Assembly: GCA_021775795.1 (NCBI GenBank)
Contig: JAJFHB010000589.1
Span: 1 to 11,752 of the forward strand
From: Hyphomicrobiales bacterium
GTDB taxonomy: Bacteria > Pseudomonadota > Alphaproteobacteria > Rhizobiales > JAJFHB01
Length of the DNA: 11,752 nt
Direction of reading: 5' to 3'
A program made the translations under genes and the position numbers. This document shows, in pieces, positions 6,409-11,752 of the stretch (position 1 is the first letter of the stretch; every line of letters begins with the position of its first letter). Below the pieces are notes generated by a model. The model saw only the letters and a program-made list of their open reading frames with translations, made no database searches and was not told where the DNA came from.

Positions 6409-7212
6409 ATGAAACGTGAGTTTCGTTACAGCCACATCAATATTGGACCTTTGAGCAGGAATGCTCAACATCAATTCGCGCTTGGCCAGACGATGAAAGT
6501 TTATCGTTCGAATGCGGCTTATGCGCTCATTCCCAAAAATGCCTGCTCAACCGTACGTTTGTCGATAGCCCTTGCGAACGGCTGTATCCAAGATCCATCC
6601 CAGATTGCTTGGATTCACGCGAACAACGAGACTTTTGCGATGACGTCGGAATCGGCGTTTCTGGCGGACTACACGTTTGCAATCCTTCGTTCACCGTTCA
6701 GGCGATTGTACAGTGCATTTCTCGACAAGTTTTTGGATATGGATGTGCAGTCGTGGAAGTTATGTGCCAACTTGCACTCCAGCGTACATCCACACGAAAT
6801 GACATTTTCAACCTTCGTCAAAGCGATTAACAACACGGCGAGATCCGCTATGGACGTTCACTGGCGTCCGCAGGTCGATTTTCTCCTTTATGATGAATAT
6901 GACGACTATTTCTGTCTTGAGAAATTTGATGATTTTACCGTTACGGTCCGGGACAGAATTGACCTGGAAATAGTGGATTCCCGAGAGCTTCTGACGCACA
7001 GCTCATCTCAGTATCGCACCTTCAACGGTGAAGGCTCGTACAATACCTCCGCACTTGACCTTCTCAAGACAAAGAAGATTGGCCGAATTCCAGATATTCA
7101 AACCATGTACAACAGTGAGCTGTTTGAAATTGTAAGCTATGTTTACAGGGATGATATTGCTCTCTTTCAGGAAAAGTTTCCCGACATCGATATGTTCCCT
7201 CAGCCCTTGTGA
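6409..7212 (+). CDS. PAPS-dependent sulfotransferase (Sulfotransfer_2-like)
   Basis: The 267-residue product looks like a sulfotransferase of the carbohydrate-type family 2 (PF03567-like), which moves sulfate from PAPS to a sugar hydroxyl. The 5'-phosphosulfate loop is IPKNACSTVR (41-50), with Lys43 in the expected catalytic place. The 3'-phosphate site is ILRSPFRRLYSAFLDKF (92-108), with Arg94 and Ser102 matching the conserved Arg/Ser pair. HWRPQVDFL (151-159) matches the family's HWxPQ motif. No signal peptide or membrane helix is seen, so it is cytoplasmic. The ATG at 6409 has AGGG about seven bases upstream; an in-frame TTG at 6334 has no conserved extension to recommend it. The next sulfotransferase gene starts inside its stop codon (TGATG overlap). 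With the glycosyltransferase upstream, a sulfated glycan or glycolipid product is likely. Confidence 0.85.
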   Translation: MKREFRYSHINIGPLSRNAQHQFALGQTMKVYRSNAAYALIPKNACSTVRLSIALANGCIQDPSQIAWIHANNETFAMTSESAFLADYTFAILRSPFRRLYSAFLDKFLDMDVQSWKLCANLHSSVHPHEMTFSTFVKAINNTARSAMDVHWRPQVDFLLYDEYDDYFCLEKFDDFTVTVRDRIDLEIVDSRELLTHSSSQYRTFNGEGSYNTSALDLLKTKKIGRIPDIQTMYNSELFEIVSYVYRDDIALFQEKFPDIDMFPQPL

Positions 7213-7970
7213 TGAAGGAGGTGATATTGCATGCGGGAATGCACAGAACAGGTTCGACATCGATCCAGGAATATCTGCGTTTAAACGCATCGTTCTTCAA
7301 AGATAAGAACATCCAAATCATGACAGATTTAGATGTGTTTGATTTGGGCGTTTCCAAGAATGATTTGTCGGAAAACTGCTTCCGCATCGCCCATGTGCTC
7401 ATTGACAAGCAATTGCATACACCGATGCGAATACATGGAGAGGCAAAAGTCCTCCCCTTAATGAAAAAGATGCAAACCATTCAGGCGCTGAACAGGCGCC
7501 TCATAGAAGGACCTTGTGACCGGGTTATCTTATCCGCTGAAGCCTTTTCTTTCCTGCGGAGCAGGTGCGAGAAATTCTGGCTAAACCGGATGATATCCGG
7601 GCTGTGTCTGAAGCCGGTTGTCTTTTTCCGAAACAAGACCGATTGGCTTCGTAGTTGGCAGGCATGGCTGAGTGCCAATGTGCCGAACTGGATATCTGAG
7701 AGAAAGCAACCTGGGAGCATTTTCGATCTGTCGGAAACCTCCTGGCTCGTCGACCATGATGCCATACGGCGCTTTTACGCGAGGGATGGCATGTTTCTTT
7801 CATACGAAGACAGCGTAAGTGAGTATGGGTCGGTGATACCAGTGTTCTTGAATTCACTGGAGCTTGATCTTGCAGAATGCCCACCCTGGGAGGGCATTTG
7901 GGCGAATGATAGCGCAAGCAAGATGACGAGCACTGGCGTTGAAAGTGAGCCTTTGCGACAGGGCAATTGA
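7212..7970 (+). CDS. Second sulfotransferase-like protein, apparently frameshifted near its end
   Basis: This P-loop-like sulfotransferase differs from its upstream partner. The N-terminal HAGMHRTGSTSIQEYL (7-22) is the PAPS-binding loop of a family with the HxGxxKTGSTSIQ pattern, here with Arg in place of the usual Lys. VVFFRNKTDWLRSWQAWL (136-153) resembles the 3'-phosphate site, and FLSYED (195-200) the strand that follows. The frame stops after 252 residues at 7970, with a tail (MTSTGVESEPLRQGN) that looks non-native. Shifting by one base near 7924 gives a continuation to a TAG at 8059-8061, reading ALALKVSLCDRAIEAC and onward. The intact protein would be about 282 residues. The start shares one base with the previous stop, and there is no ribosome site of its own, so translation is coupled. 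A GTG at 7209 is an alternative start. Confidence 0.75.
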   Translation: MKEVILHAGMHRTGSTSIQEYLRLNASFFKDKNIQIMTDLDVFDLGVSKNDLSENCFRIAHVLIDKQLHTPMRIHGEAKVLPLMKKMQTIQALNRRLIEGPCDRVILSAEAFSFLRSRCEKFWLNRMISGLCLKPVVFFRNKTDWLRSWQAWLSANVPNWISERKQPGSIFDLSETSWLVDHDAIRRFYARDGMFLSYEDSVSEYGSVIPVFLNSLELDLAECPPWEGIWANDSASKMTSTGVESEPLRQGN

Positions 7971-8061
7971 GGCATGTATCCAGGGGGCTGATTTGCAACA
8001 AGAGTGCCAAAAACTGGTGAAGTTAATCTCTAGCGCCGAGATGAGCCTTGTTGTGGGATAG
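7924..8061 (+). pseudogene. Frameshifted 3' end of the second sulfotransferase gene
   Basis: The frame one base ahead of the annotated gene is open from just after 7926 to the TAG at 8059-8061. It encodes about 44 residues that look coding, including DRAIEACIQGADLQQECQKL and a helical tail ending in EMSLVVG. If the T at 7924 is skipped, NDSASK runs into RRALALKVSLCD, which resembles the NxSxS...ALAL tail seen in related sulfotransferases. Either a one-base insertion has altered the gene, or there is a base error in the sequence. The lost tail is distal to the PAPS sites, so some activity might remain. Confidence 0.5.
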
Positions 8062-8078
8062 TTGGTGGAACAGCCAAC
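8061..8078 (-). terminator. Weak stem-loop between converging genes
   Basis: GTTGG (8061-8065) and CCAAC (8074-8078) pair in a five-base stem, extendable by a G-T pair, three bases beyond the SDR stop codon. It sits between converging transcripts and could slow both, but the stem is short and there is no T-tract on either strand. Confidence 0.25.
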
Positions 8079-8081
8079 ACC

Positions 8082-8828
8082 CTAGATGCAACGGCCCCCG
8101 TCGACTTCCAGACAGGCGCCGGTAATCATGCTGGCTTCATCCGAACACAAAAAGCATGCGGCATTGCCCATGTCTTCCGCCGTCGAGAAACGCCCCAGAG
8201 GAATGGTCGAGAGGAACTTCGCCCGGATTTCCGGCGTGTCCTCGCCCATGAAGGATTTGAGCAGGGGGGTTTCGCCTGCAACCGGATTGATGGCATTCAC
8301 CCGAACCCCATCAGGGGCCAGTTCCACCGCCATTGAGCGGGTGGCGGTGATCATCCAACCCTTTGAGGCATTGTACCAGCTGAGCCTTGGGCGTGGGCTC
8401 ACACCAGCAGTTGAGGCAACATTCAGGACAACGCCTGCATTGTTAGCTTTCATGAGCGGAATGATGTGCTTCGCTGTCAGATAGACGGATTTCGCATTGA
8501 CCTGGATGACACGGTCAAAGTCTTCTTCGCTGATGTCTTCCATGGCTGCGGGAAGGTGCGTGACCCCGGCATTGTTGACCAGAATGTCGATCCGGCCAAA
8601 GGCCTCGACAGCAGCTTGCGTCAGCTCTTTGACATCGCGATCCAGGCCAACGTTCACCTGGTGAGAGAGGGTTCCGCCTCCCAGTTCTGTCGCCATTGCT
8701 GCCGCGGCATCGCCGTTGATGTCGGCGATCATCACCCGTGCGCCTTCAGCCTGGAACTTGCGTGCAATGCCGGCACCGAAGCCTGATGCACCGCCCGTGA
8801 CAATCGCTGTCTTTCCTTCAAGTCTCAT
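8082..8828 (-). CDS. Short-chain dehydrogenase/reductase (SDR family)
   Basis: This 248-residue classical SDR has every core motif: the cofactor loop TGGASGFG (11-18), Asp36 at the end of the second strand (favouring NAD over NADP), NNAG (85-88), Asn111, and the catalytic Ser139, Tyr152 and Lys156 (YNASK). The C-terminal VDGG is also standard. It should oxidise a secondary or primary alcohol, or reduce the matching carbonyl, in the cytoplasm. It is the last gene of a minus-strand operon, 11 bases after the aldehyde dehydrogenase; its AGGA ribosome site overlaps that gene's stop codon, so translation is coupled. Together they suggest alcohol to aldehyde to acid, or oxidation of a hydroxy acid formed by the dehydrogenase. 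Substrate cannot be inferred; SDR names such as glucose 1-dehydrogenase would be over-precise. Confidence 0.9.
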   Translation of the reverse strand: MRLEGKTAIVTGGASGFGAGIARKFQAEGARVMIADINGDAAAAMATELGGGTLSHQVNVGLDRDVKELTQAAVEAFGRIDILVNNAGVTHLPAAMEDISEEDFDRVIQVNAKSVYLTAKHIIPLMKANNAGVVLNVASTAGVSPRPRLSWYNASKGWMITATRSMAVELAPDGVRVNAINPVAGETPLLKSFMGEDTPEIRAKFLSTIPLGRFSTAEDMGNAACFLCSDEASMITGACLEVDGGRCI

Positions 8829-8839
8829 GTGTTGATGTC

Positions 8840-10294
8840 CTATCCGTGGAGAGCGGCAACGGTCTTGAGCGCCGAAAAGCCATACAGGGCCTCGAAGCCC
8901 TTTTCACGGCCATGGCCGGAAAGCCCGGTGCCGCCGAATGGCAGTTCAACGCCACCACCGGCGCCGTAGTTATTGAGAAAAACCTGGCCGGAGCGGAGCT
9001 TTTTGGCAAGCCGCATTTGGCGGGCGCCATCGCGGCTCCATACCGAGGCGACAAGCCCGTAGTCTGTTCCATTCGCAATTGCCAGGGCTTCGGCTTCATC
9101 CTCAAACGGGATGATCACCTGCACGGGTCCGAAGATTTCATCTTGTGCCAGAGTGTGGTCGGAACTGACTTGTGAAAACAGTGTGGGGGCAACGTAATAG
9201 CCGCCATTCGGCGCCTCGCAGGATACATCGGCGCGAGCGGCGACTTCCAGATCTGCGCCTTTTTCCAGATAGCCTTCAACAATAGACTTTTGGCGGGCAG
9301 AGATCAGCGGGCCGACATCGAGATCATCCATGGCCGGGCCGACACGAAGCGAGGCGTAGCGCTCCGCCATTTTGGCGGTGACTTCGTCATAGACGCTACG
9401 CTGAACCAGAATTCTGGAAGATGCGGAACAGGTCTGCCCGGCATTCTGGATGCCGGCGTTGACGAGAAAGGGCAGGGCGCTGTCAATATCCGCATCCTCG
9501 AACACCAGTTGTGGAGACTTGCCACCCAGTTCCAGTGTTACGGGCACAACATTCTCTGCAGCGCTGGATTGAACAAGCTTGCCAACGCCGACCGATCCGG
9601 TGAAGGAGACATGGCGCACGAGGGGGTGCCGGGCAAGTGCTGCGCCGGCTTCTTCGCCAAGTCCTGGAACGACGTTCAGGGCCCCATCGGGCAGGCCGGC
9701 CCTTTGTGCAATATCTGCGAAGGCAAGGGCTGTGAGGCACGCTTCTTCTGCGGGTTTCACGACCGCTGCGTTGCCCATAGCCAGGGCCGCCCCAACGGAC
9801 CGCCCGATGATCTGCATGGGATAGTTCCAGGGAATGATGTGCCCTGTCACGCCATGAGGTTCGCGCAGTGTGTAAACGGTGTAGCCGTCGAGGTAAGGGA
9901 TGGTGGTGCCGTGCATCTTGTCTGCGGCGCCGCCGTAAAATTCCAGGTACCGGGCCAGAGCCAATGCATCGGCTTTAGCTTGCTTTAATGGTTTGCCGAC
10001 ATCCATGGCTTCAAGGCAGGCGAGCTTATCGGCATTTTCCTCAACCATGCGGCCGATGCGGCCTAACACCCGGCCACGCTCCGCAGCAGTCATCTGCCCC
10101 CAGGGACCCTCAAGTGCCTGGTTGGCCGCTTCGACACAAATGTCGATTTCATCTGCAGTGCCACGCGCTGTCTCACAAAAGACATCGCCGGTAGAGGGGT
10201 TCTGCATTTCCATCGTCTGGTTGCAGCCTGAGCGCATCCATCTGTTTCCGATGAAGCAAAGTGTGGGGTCGAACCAGAGTGCTTCGTGCGCCAT
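8840..10294 (-). CDS. NAD(P)-dependent aldehyde dehydrogenase
   Basis: This 484-residue enzyme is a complete ALDH superfamily member that oxidises an aldehyde to a carboxylate. The catalytic nucleophile is Cys289 (GQTCS), the general base Glu255 (LELGGKS), and the oxyanion Asn is Asn157 (PWNYP). Lys180 and the FTGSVGVG turn (231-238) bind cofactor, and EIFGP (386-390) is the late conserved Glu site. The overall pattern is closest to betaine aldehyde and aminoaldehyde dehydrogenases, but substrate is not certain. The ATG at 10294 gives the standard family N-terminus; AGAGGA lies upstream at a slightly long distance. A GTG at 10357 overlaps the regulator's stop by four bases (GTGA) and would add 21 unconserved residues. 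Whichever start is used, the gene follows the PAS-LuxR regulator within one transcript. Confidence 0.92.
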   Translation of the reverse strand: MAHEALWFDPTLCFIGNRWMRSGCNQTMEMQNPSTGDVFCETARGTADEIDICVEAANQALEGPWGQMTAAERGRVLGRIGRMVEENADKLACLEAMDVGKPLKQAKADALALARYLEFYGGAADKMHGTTIPYLDGYTVYTLREPHGVTGHIIPWNYPMQIIGRSVGAALAMGNAAVVKPAEEACLTALAFADIAQRAGLPDGALNVVPGLGEEAGAALARHPLVRHVSFTGSVGVGKLVQSSAAENVVPVTLELGGKSPQLVFEDADIDSALPFLVNAGIQNAGQTCSASSRILVQRSVYDEVTAKMAERYASLRVGPAMDDLDVGPLISARQKSIVEGYLEKGADLEVAARADVSCEAPNGGYYVAPTLFSQVSSDHTLAQDEIFGPVQVIIPFEDEAEALAIANGTDYGLVASVWSRDGARQMRLAKKLRSGQVFLNNYGAGGGVELPFGGTGLSGHGREKGFEALYGFSALKTVAALHG

Positions 10295-10353
10295 TTGAAC
10301 TCTATTCCTCTCAAGCAACAAACCGGGAGGGGTGGTCTGTCTTGCGTGCGTGC

Positions 10354-10908
10354 TCACATCTCAATGTTGGTGAGCCGTGTGAGCATTTCAGATGCATTCT
10401 TGACGTTGAATTTTTTCAGCAAACGAGCCCGAACGTCTTCGACGGTTCGCGCGGACAATTGCAGATCTTCGCCAATTTCCCTGCTGGTGAGCCCGCGATC
10501 AAGCAGGGAGGCAACGTCCCGCTCCCGGCTGGTCAGGGTGCGCTGAGTGTCGCCATTTGTCAGCCGGGCGTAGCTCAGAACAACCCTGGCCAGGGGATCA
10601 TCGGCATTCATGATGCGGGCATCGAAGCGACACCAAAGAGAAGAACCATCGCGACGGCGTAAGAGTCGCTGGTCGGAGTAGGTGCCGTCATCGAGTAGTG
10701 ATTTCAGGCCAACATCACGGATGCGCTCGAATTCGTCTTCGCTGTTGTAGAAAATGCGGAAGCTCTGCCCCAGGATTTCTTGGCGATCGTAACCGCTGAA
10801 CTCGCAGAACGTCGTGTTGCAGGCCCTGATGATCCGGTGTTCGGTCAAAACGATGCCAATTGGCGCCGCATCAAAGGCCAGTGAGCTGAGTTCGTGATCG
10901 TCTTGCAC
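10354..10908 (-). CDS. PAS-LuxR transcriptional regulator
   Basis: The 184-residue product joins an N-terminal PAS sensor domain (about 8-117; APIGIVLTEHRIIRACN and the GYDRQEILGQSF motif) to a LuxR/GerE helix-turn-helix (about 123-184; LTSRERDVASLLDRG, SREIGEDLQLSARTVEDV). It has no receiver domain and no membrane helix, so it is a one-component cytoplasmic sensor, probably of a small molecule or redox state. The start is GTG at 10908, chosen for GGAG five bases upstream. It leads the ALDH-SDR operon and most likely controls it. Two near-identical palindromes lie 34-76 bases ahead of its start and are its likely binding sites, which would make it autoregulated. Ligand and direction of control (activation or repression) are not visible. 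Confidence 0.9.
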   Translation of the reverse strand: MQDDHELSSLAFDAAPIGIVLTEHRIIRACNTTFCEFSGYDRQEILGQSFRIFYNSEDEFERIRDVGLKSLLDDGTYSDQRLLRRRDGSSLWCRFDARIMNADDPLARVVLSYARLTNGDTQRTLTSRERDVASLLDRGLTSREIGEDLQLSARTVEDVRARLLKKFNVKNASEMLTRLTNIEM

Positions 10909-10941
10909 AGTGTCTCCGGTGATCCAACAGCGTTGCTCACA

Positions 10942-10959
10942 TACGGTATCGATACCGTA
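10942..10959. promoter_or_regulatory. Palindromic operator, copy 1
   Basis: TACGGTATCGATACCGTA is a perfect 18-base palindrome, extending to 20 bases (10941-10960). It matches the second copy at 15 of 18 positions. LuxR-type regulators bind as dimers to sites of about this size, and the PAS-LuxR gene starts 34 bases away. Confidence 0.7.
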
Positions 10960-10977
10960 TATTCACTACGGTGTGAA
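10949..10977 (-). promoter_or_regulatory. Possible promoter of the PAS-LuxR operon
   Basis: On the minus strand TTCACA (10977-10972) and TATCGA (10954-10949) are 17 bases apart. Each would fall inside one palindrome, so a bound dimer would cover the -35 and -10 elements. The -10 match is weak, so this is tentative; if real it favours repression. Confidence 0.25.
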
Positions 10978-10984
10978 TACCGTA
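10967..10984. promoter_or_regulatory. Palindromic operator, copy 2
   Basis: TACGGTGTGAATACCGTA is the second copy, centred 25 bp from the first. Its arms extend to ACTACGGT and ACCGTAGT (10965-10986) around a six-base centre. The three differences from copy 1 all lie in the central four bases, while the half-sites are unchanged, as expected of a dimer-binding site. Confidence 0.7.
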
Positions 10985-11021
10985 GTTACGAGGCGGCATC
11001 AACGCTGGAAACTCCCGGCTT

Positions 11022-11049
11022 TTGATCGGCATAGAGGTCAGTCTATGAT
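11022..11049 (+). promoter_or_regulatory. Sigma70-like promoter of the small membrane protein gene
   Basis: TTGATC (11022-11027) and TATGAT (11044-11049) are 16 bases apart. The -10 matches consensus at five of six positions and the -35 at four. A start site near 11056 would leave a leader of about 17 bases before the ATG at 11073, enough for the GAGG ribosome site. Confidence 0.45.
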
Positions 11050-11072
11050 GCGGCTGAACCCCATGAGGTCCC

Positions 11073-11399
11073 ATGTTTCTCAAGGCTGCAAAGTATATCG
11101 GAGCAGGCGCTGCCGCACTTTTCATCTGGTCTGGCATTGTTGTCTGTCTGGCGTTCTTCGCTGCTCCAGGTGCAAGCGTTGCGGCCTTTACTTTGCCGGG
11201 CAGGGCAGCGGAAGTGGCTGTCGATGCTGGAGGCTCGCTGGAAGAGTTCACGAGCATGATGGTGATAACGCGCAGTGCTGAGCGAGGGTTTGTTGGACGC
11301 CTTTACGGTGAAGGCGCGTTTCTCGTCATTGATGCGCGGGTTGTGTCGGGCTGCAGAGCAGTGCTGCGTTCAGGCAGGCAGGCTTTCAGTTTCGACTAG
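11073..11399 (+). CDS. Small membrane-anchored protein of unknown function
   Basis: I do not recognise this 108-residue protein. It has a short basic N-terminus, one hydrophobic helix (about 9-31) ending in FFAAPGASVAAF, and a mixed polar domain of about 75 residues, so it is either signal-anchored or secreted. The ATG follows GAGG with ideal spacing and a plausible promoter lies just upstream, so the gene is probably real. It is alone on the plus strand, divergent from the PAS-LuxR operon across 164 bases, and converges on the M15 peptidase gene. It might share the palindromic operators, but they lie over 80 bases upstream. After the TAG stop the same frame stays open for 22 codons before it reaches the opposing gene and continues antisense to it, so a nonsense mutation shortening the protein is possible but unproven. 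Confidence 0.6.
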   Translation: MFLKAAKYIGAGAAALFIWSGIVVCLAFFAAPGASVAAFTLPGRAAEVAVDAGGSLEEFTSMMVITRSAERGFVGRLYGEGAFLVIDARVVSGCRAVLRSGRQAFSFD

Positions 11400-11462
11400 A
11401 AAGTTGGCTATCGAGGCGAAATGCTCTTTGCTGACGGTCAGATCGCAATGGTGCACGCGTTG

Positions 11463-11752
11463 CTAATTGCTCCAACGGCGGCGCGGGCCGTTATCAATGT
11501 GGATATGGTTTTTTCCATTGCCCGCGTAGACGCTGGCGCCTCCGCTCCAGCTTGCATTGATCCATCGCCATGCCGCCCATTTTTCGCTGACACGGAAGTC
11601 AACCGCCCGGCAGTAGCGGTGTAGGGACGGCCGTCGCGTTCCGGCAATGACCGCATTGGAGCGATGCGCGGAAATGATCGTGACCGGGCCGAACCTGCGG
11701 GCGATGGTTGTCAACATGTTGCGAATTTCACCTGGCAGGCAGGAGGTTGAGC
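11463..11752 (-). CDS. M15/DUF882 zinc peptidase (YcbK-like), N-terminus cut by window edge
   Basis: The minus strand is open from the right edge to a TAG at 11463-11465, giving about 95 residues that form the C-terminal catalytic part of a peptidase M15 / DUF882 protein. Visible motifs are CLPGEIRNML at the cut end, FGPVTIISAHRSN, the zinc-ligand motif SLHRYCRAVDF (His and Asp ligands), and HIHIDNGPRRRW near the C-terminus with the further His residues. Enzymes of this family cleave D-Ala-D-Ala or related peptidoglycan cross-links in the periplasm; several rhizobial homologues end with the same NGPRRRW-like tail. An internal ATG at 11717 lies within the conserved domain and is not the real start. 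The signal peptide or any N-terminal domain lies outside the window. Confidence 0.82.
   Translation of the reverse strand, partial: STSCLPGEIRNMLTTIARRFGPVTIISAHRSNAVIAGTRRPSLHRYCRAVDFRVSEKWAAWRWINASWSGGASVYAGNGKNHIHIDNGPRRRWSN

Noticed and set aside
9290..9988. 232-codon plus-strand frame opposite the aldehyde dehydrogenase gene
   Set aside because: It is Gly/Cys/His-rich because of the reverse complement of conserved ALDH codons; there is no ribosome site or motif.
11421..11624. Plus-strand frame past the small membrane protein
   Set aside because: Most of it is antisense to the M15/DUF882 peptidase, whose zinc motifs show that strand to be coding.
1..11752. CRISPR array, tRNA, rRNA, insertion sequence or att site
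   Set aside because: No regularly spaced repeats, cloverleaf, transposase or integrase motif, or long terminal inverted repeat was seen on either strand.

Overview
The window looks like a chromosomal accessory stretch from an alphaproteobacterium, probably a marine or soil member of the Hyphomicrobiales/Rhodobacterales range. This is an inference from gene content (a cdhC-cdhA carnitine cluster with a GlxA-type regulator, a PAS-LuxR regulator, an M15/DUF882 peptidase), moderately high G+C and frequent GTG starts. There is no rRNA, tRNA, CRISPR array, integrase or insertion sequence. Coding density is high. Only two intergenic spaces exceed 150 bases, and both carry clear repeat structure.

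Region 1 (1-2795) handles carnitine catabolism. On the minus strand, cdhC (3-dehydrocarnitine cleavage enzyme, BKACE/DUF849) is followed 14 bases later by cdhA (L-carnitine dehydrogenase), which runs off the left edge. Divergent from them is a GlxA/CdhR-type regulator (DJ-1/PfpI-like domain plus AraC helix-turn-helix). Their shared spacer holds an 8-base direct repeat with a 21-bp period, which suits an AraC-type operator. Together the enzymes would turn L-carnitine into betainyl-CoA (then glycine betaine) and acetoacetate.

Region 2 (2873-5054) is a tight plus-strand operon of three envelope genes: a MlaC/Ttg2D-like lipid-binding protein with a Tat-type signal, a small four-helix membrane protein with two similar halves, and a membrane-anchored 370-residue protein of unknown function. 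No MlaA, B, D, E or F gene is present. This is the best candidate for an undescribed system.

Region 3 (5189-8061) is visibly poorer in G+C. It encodes a GT1/GT28-type glycosyltransferase and two different sulfotransferases, the last two overlapping by one base. They probably build or decorate a sulfated glycan or glycolipid. The second sulfotransferase seems to have suffered a one-base frameshift near its 3' end: the reading stops at 7970, but the next frame continues convincingly to 8061.

Region 4 (8082-10984) is a minus-strand operon: a PAS-LuxR regulator, then an aldehyde dehydrogenase, then a short-chain dehydrogenase. This suggests regulated two-step oxidation of an unidentified alcohol. 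Two near-identical 18-bp palindromes just upstream of the regulator are strong operator candidates, possibly for autoregulation.

Region 5 (11044-11752) has a small single-helix membrane protein of unknown function with a good promoter, and the C-terminal part of a convergent M15/DUF882 zinc peptidase that runs off the right edge.
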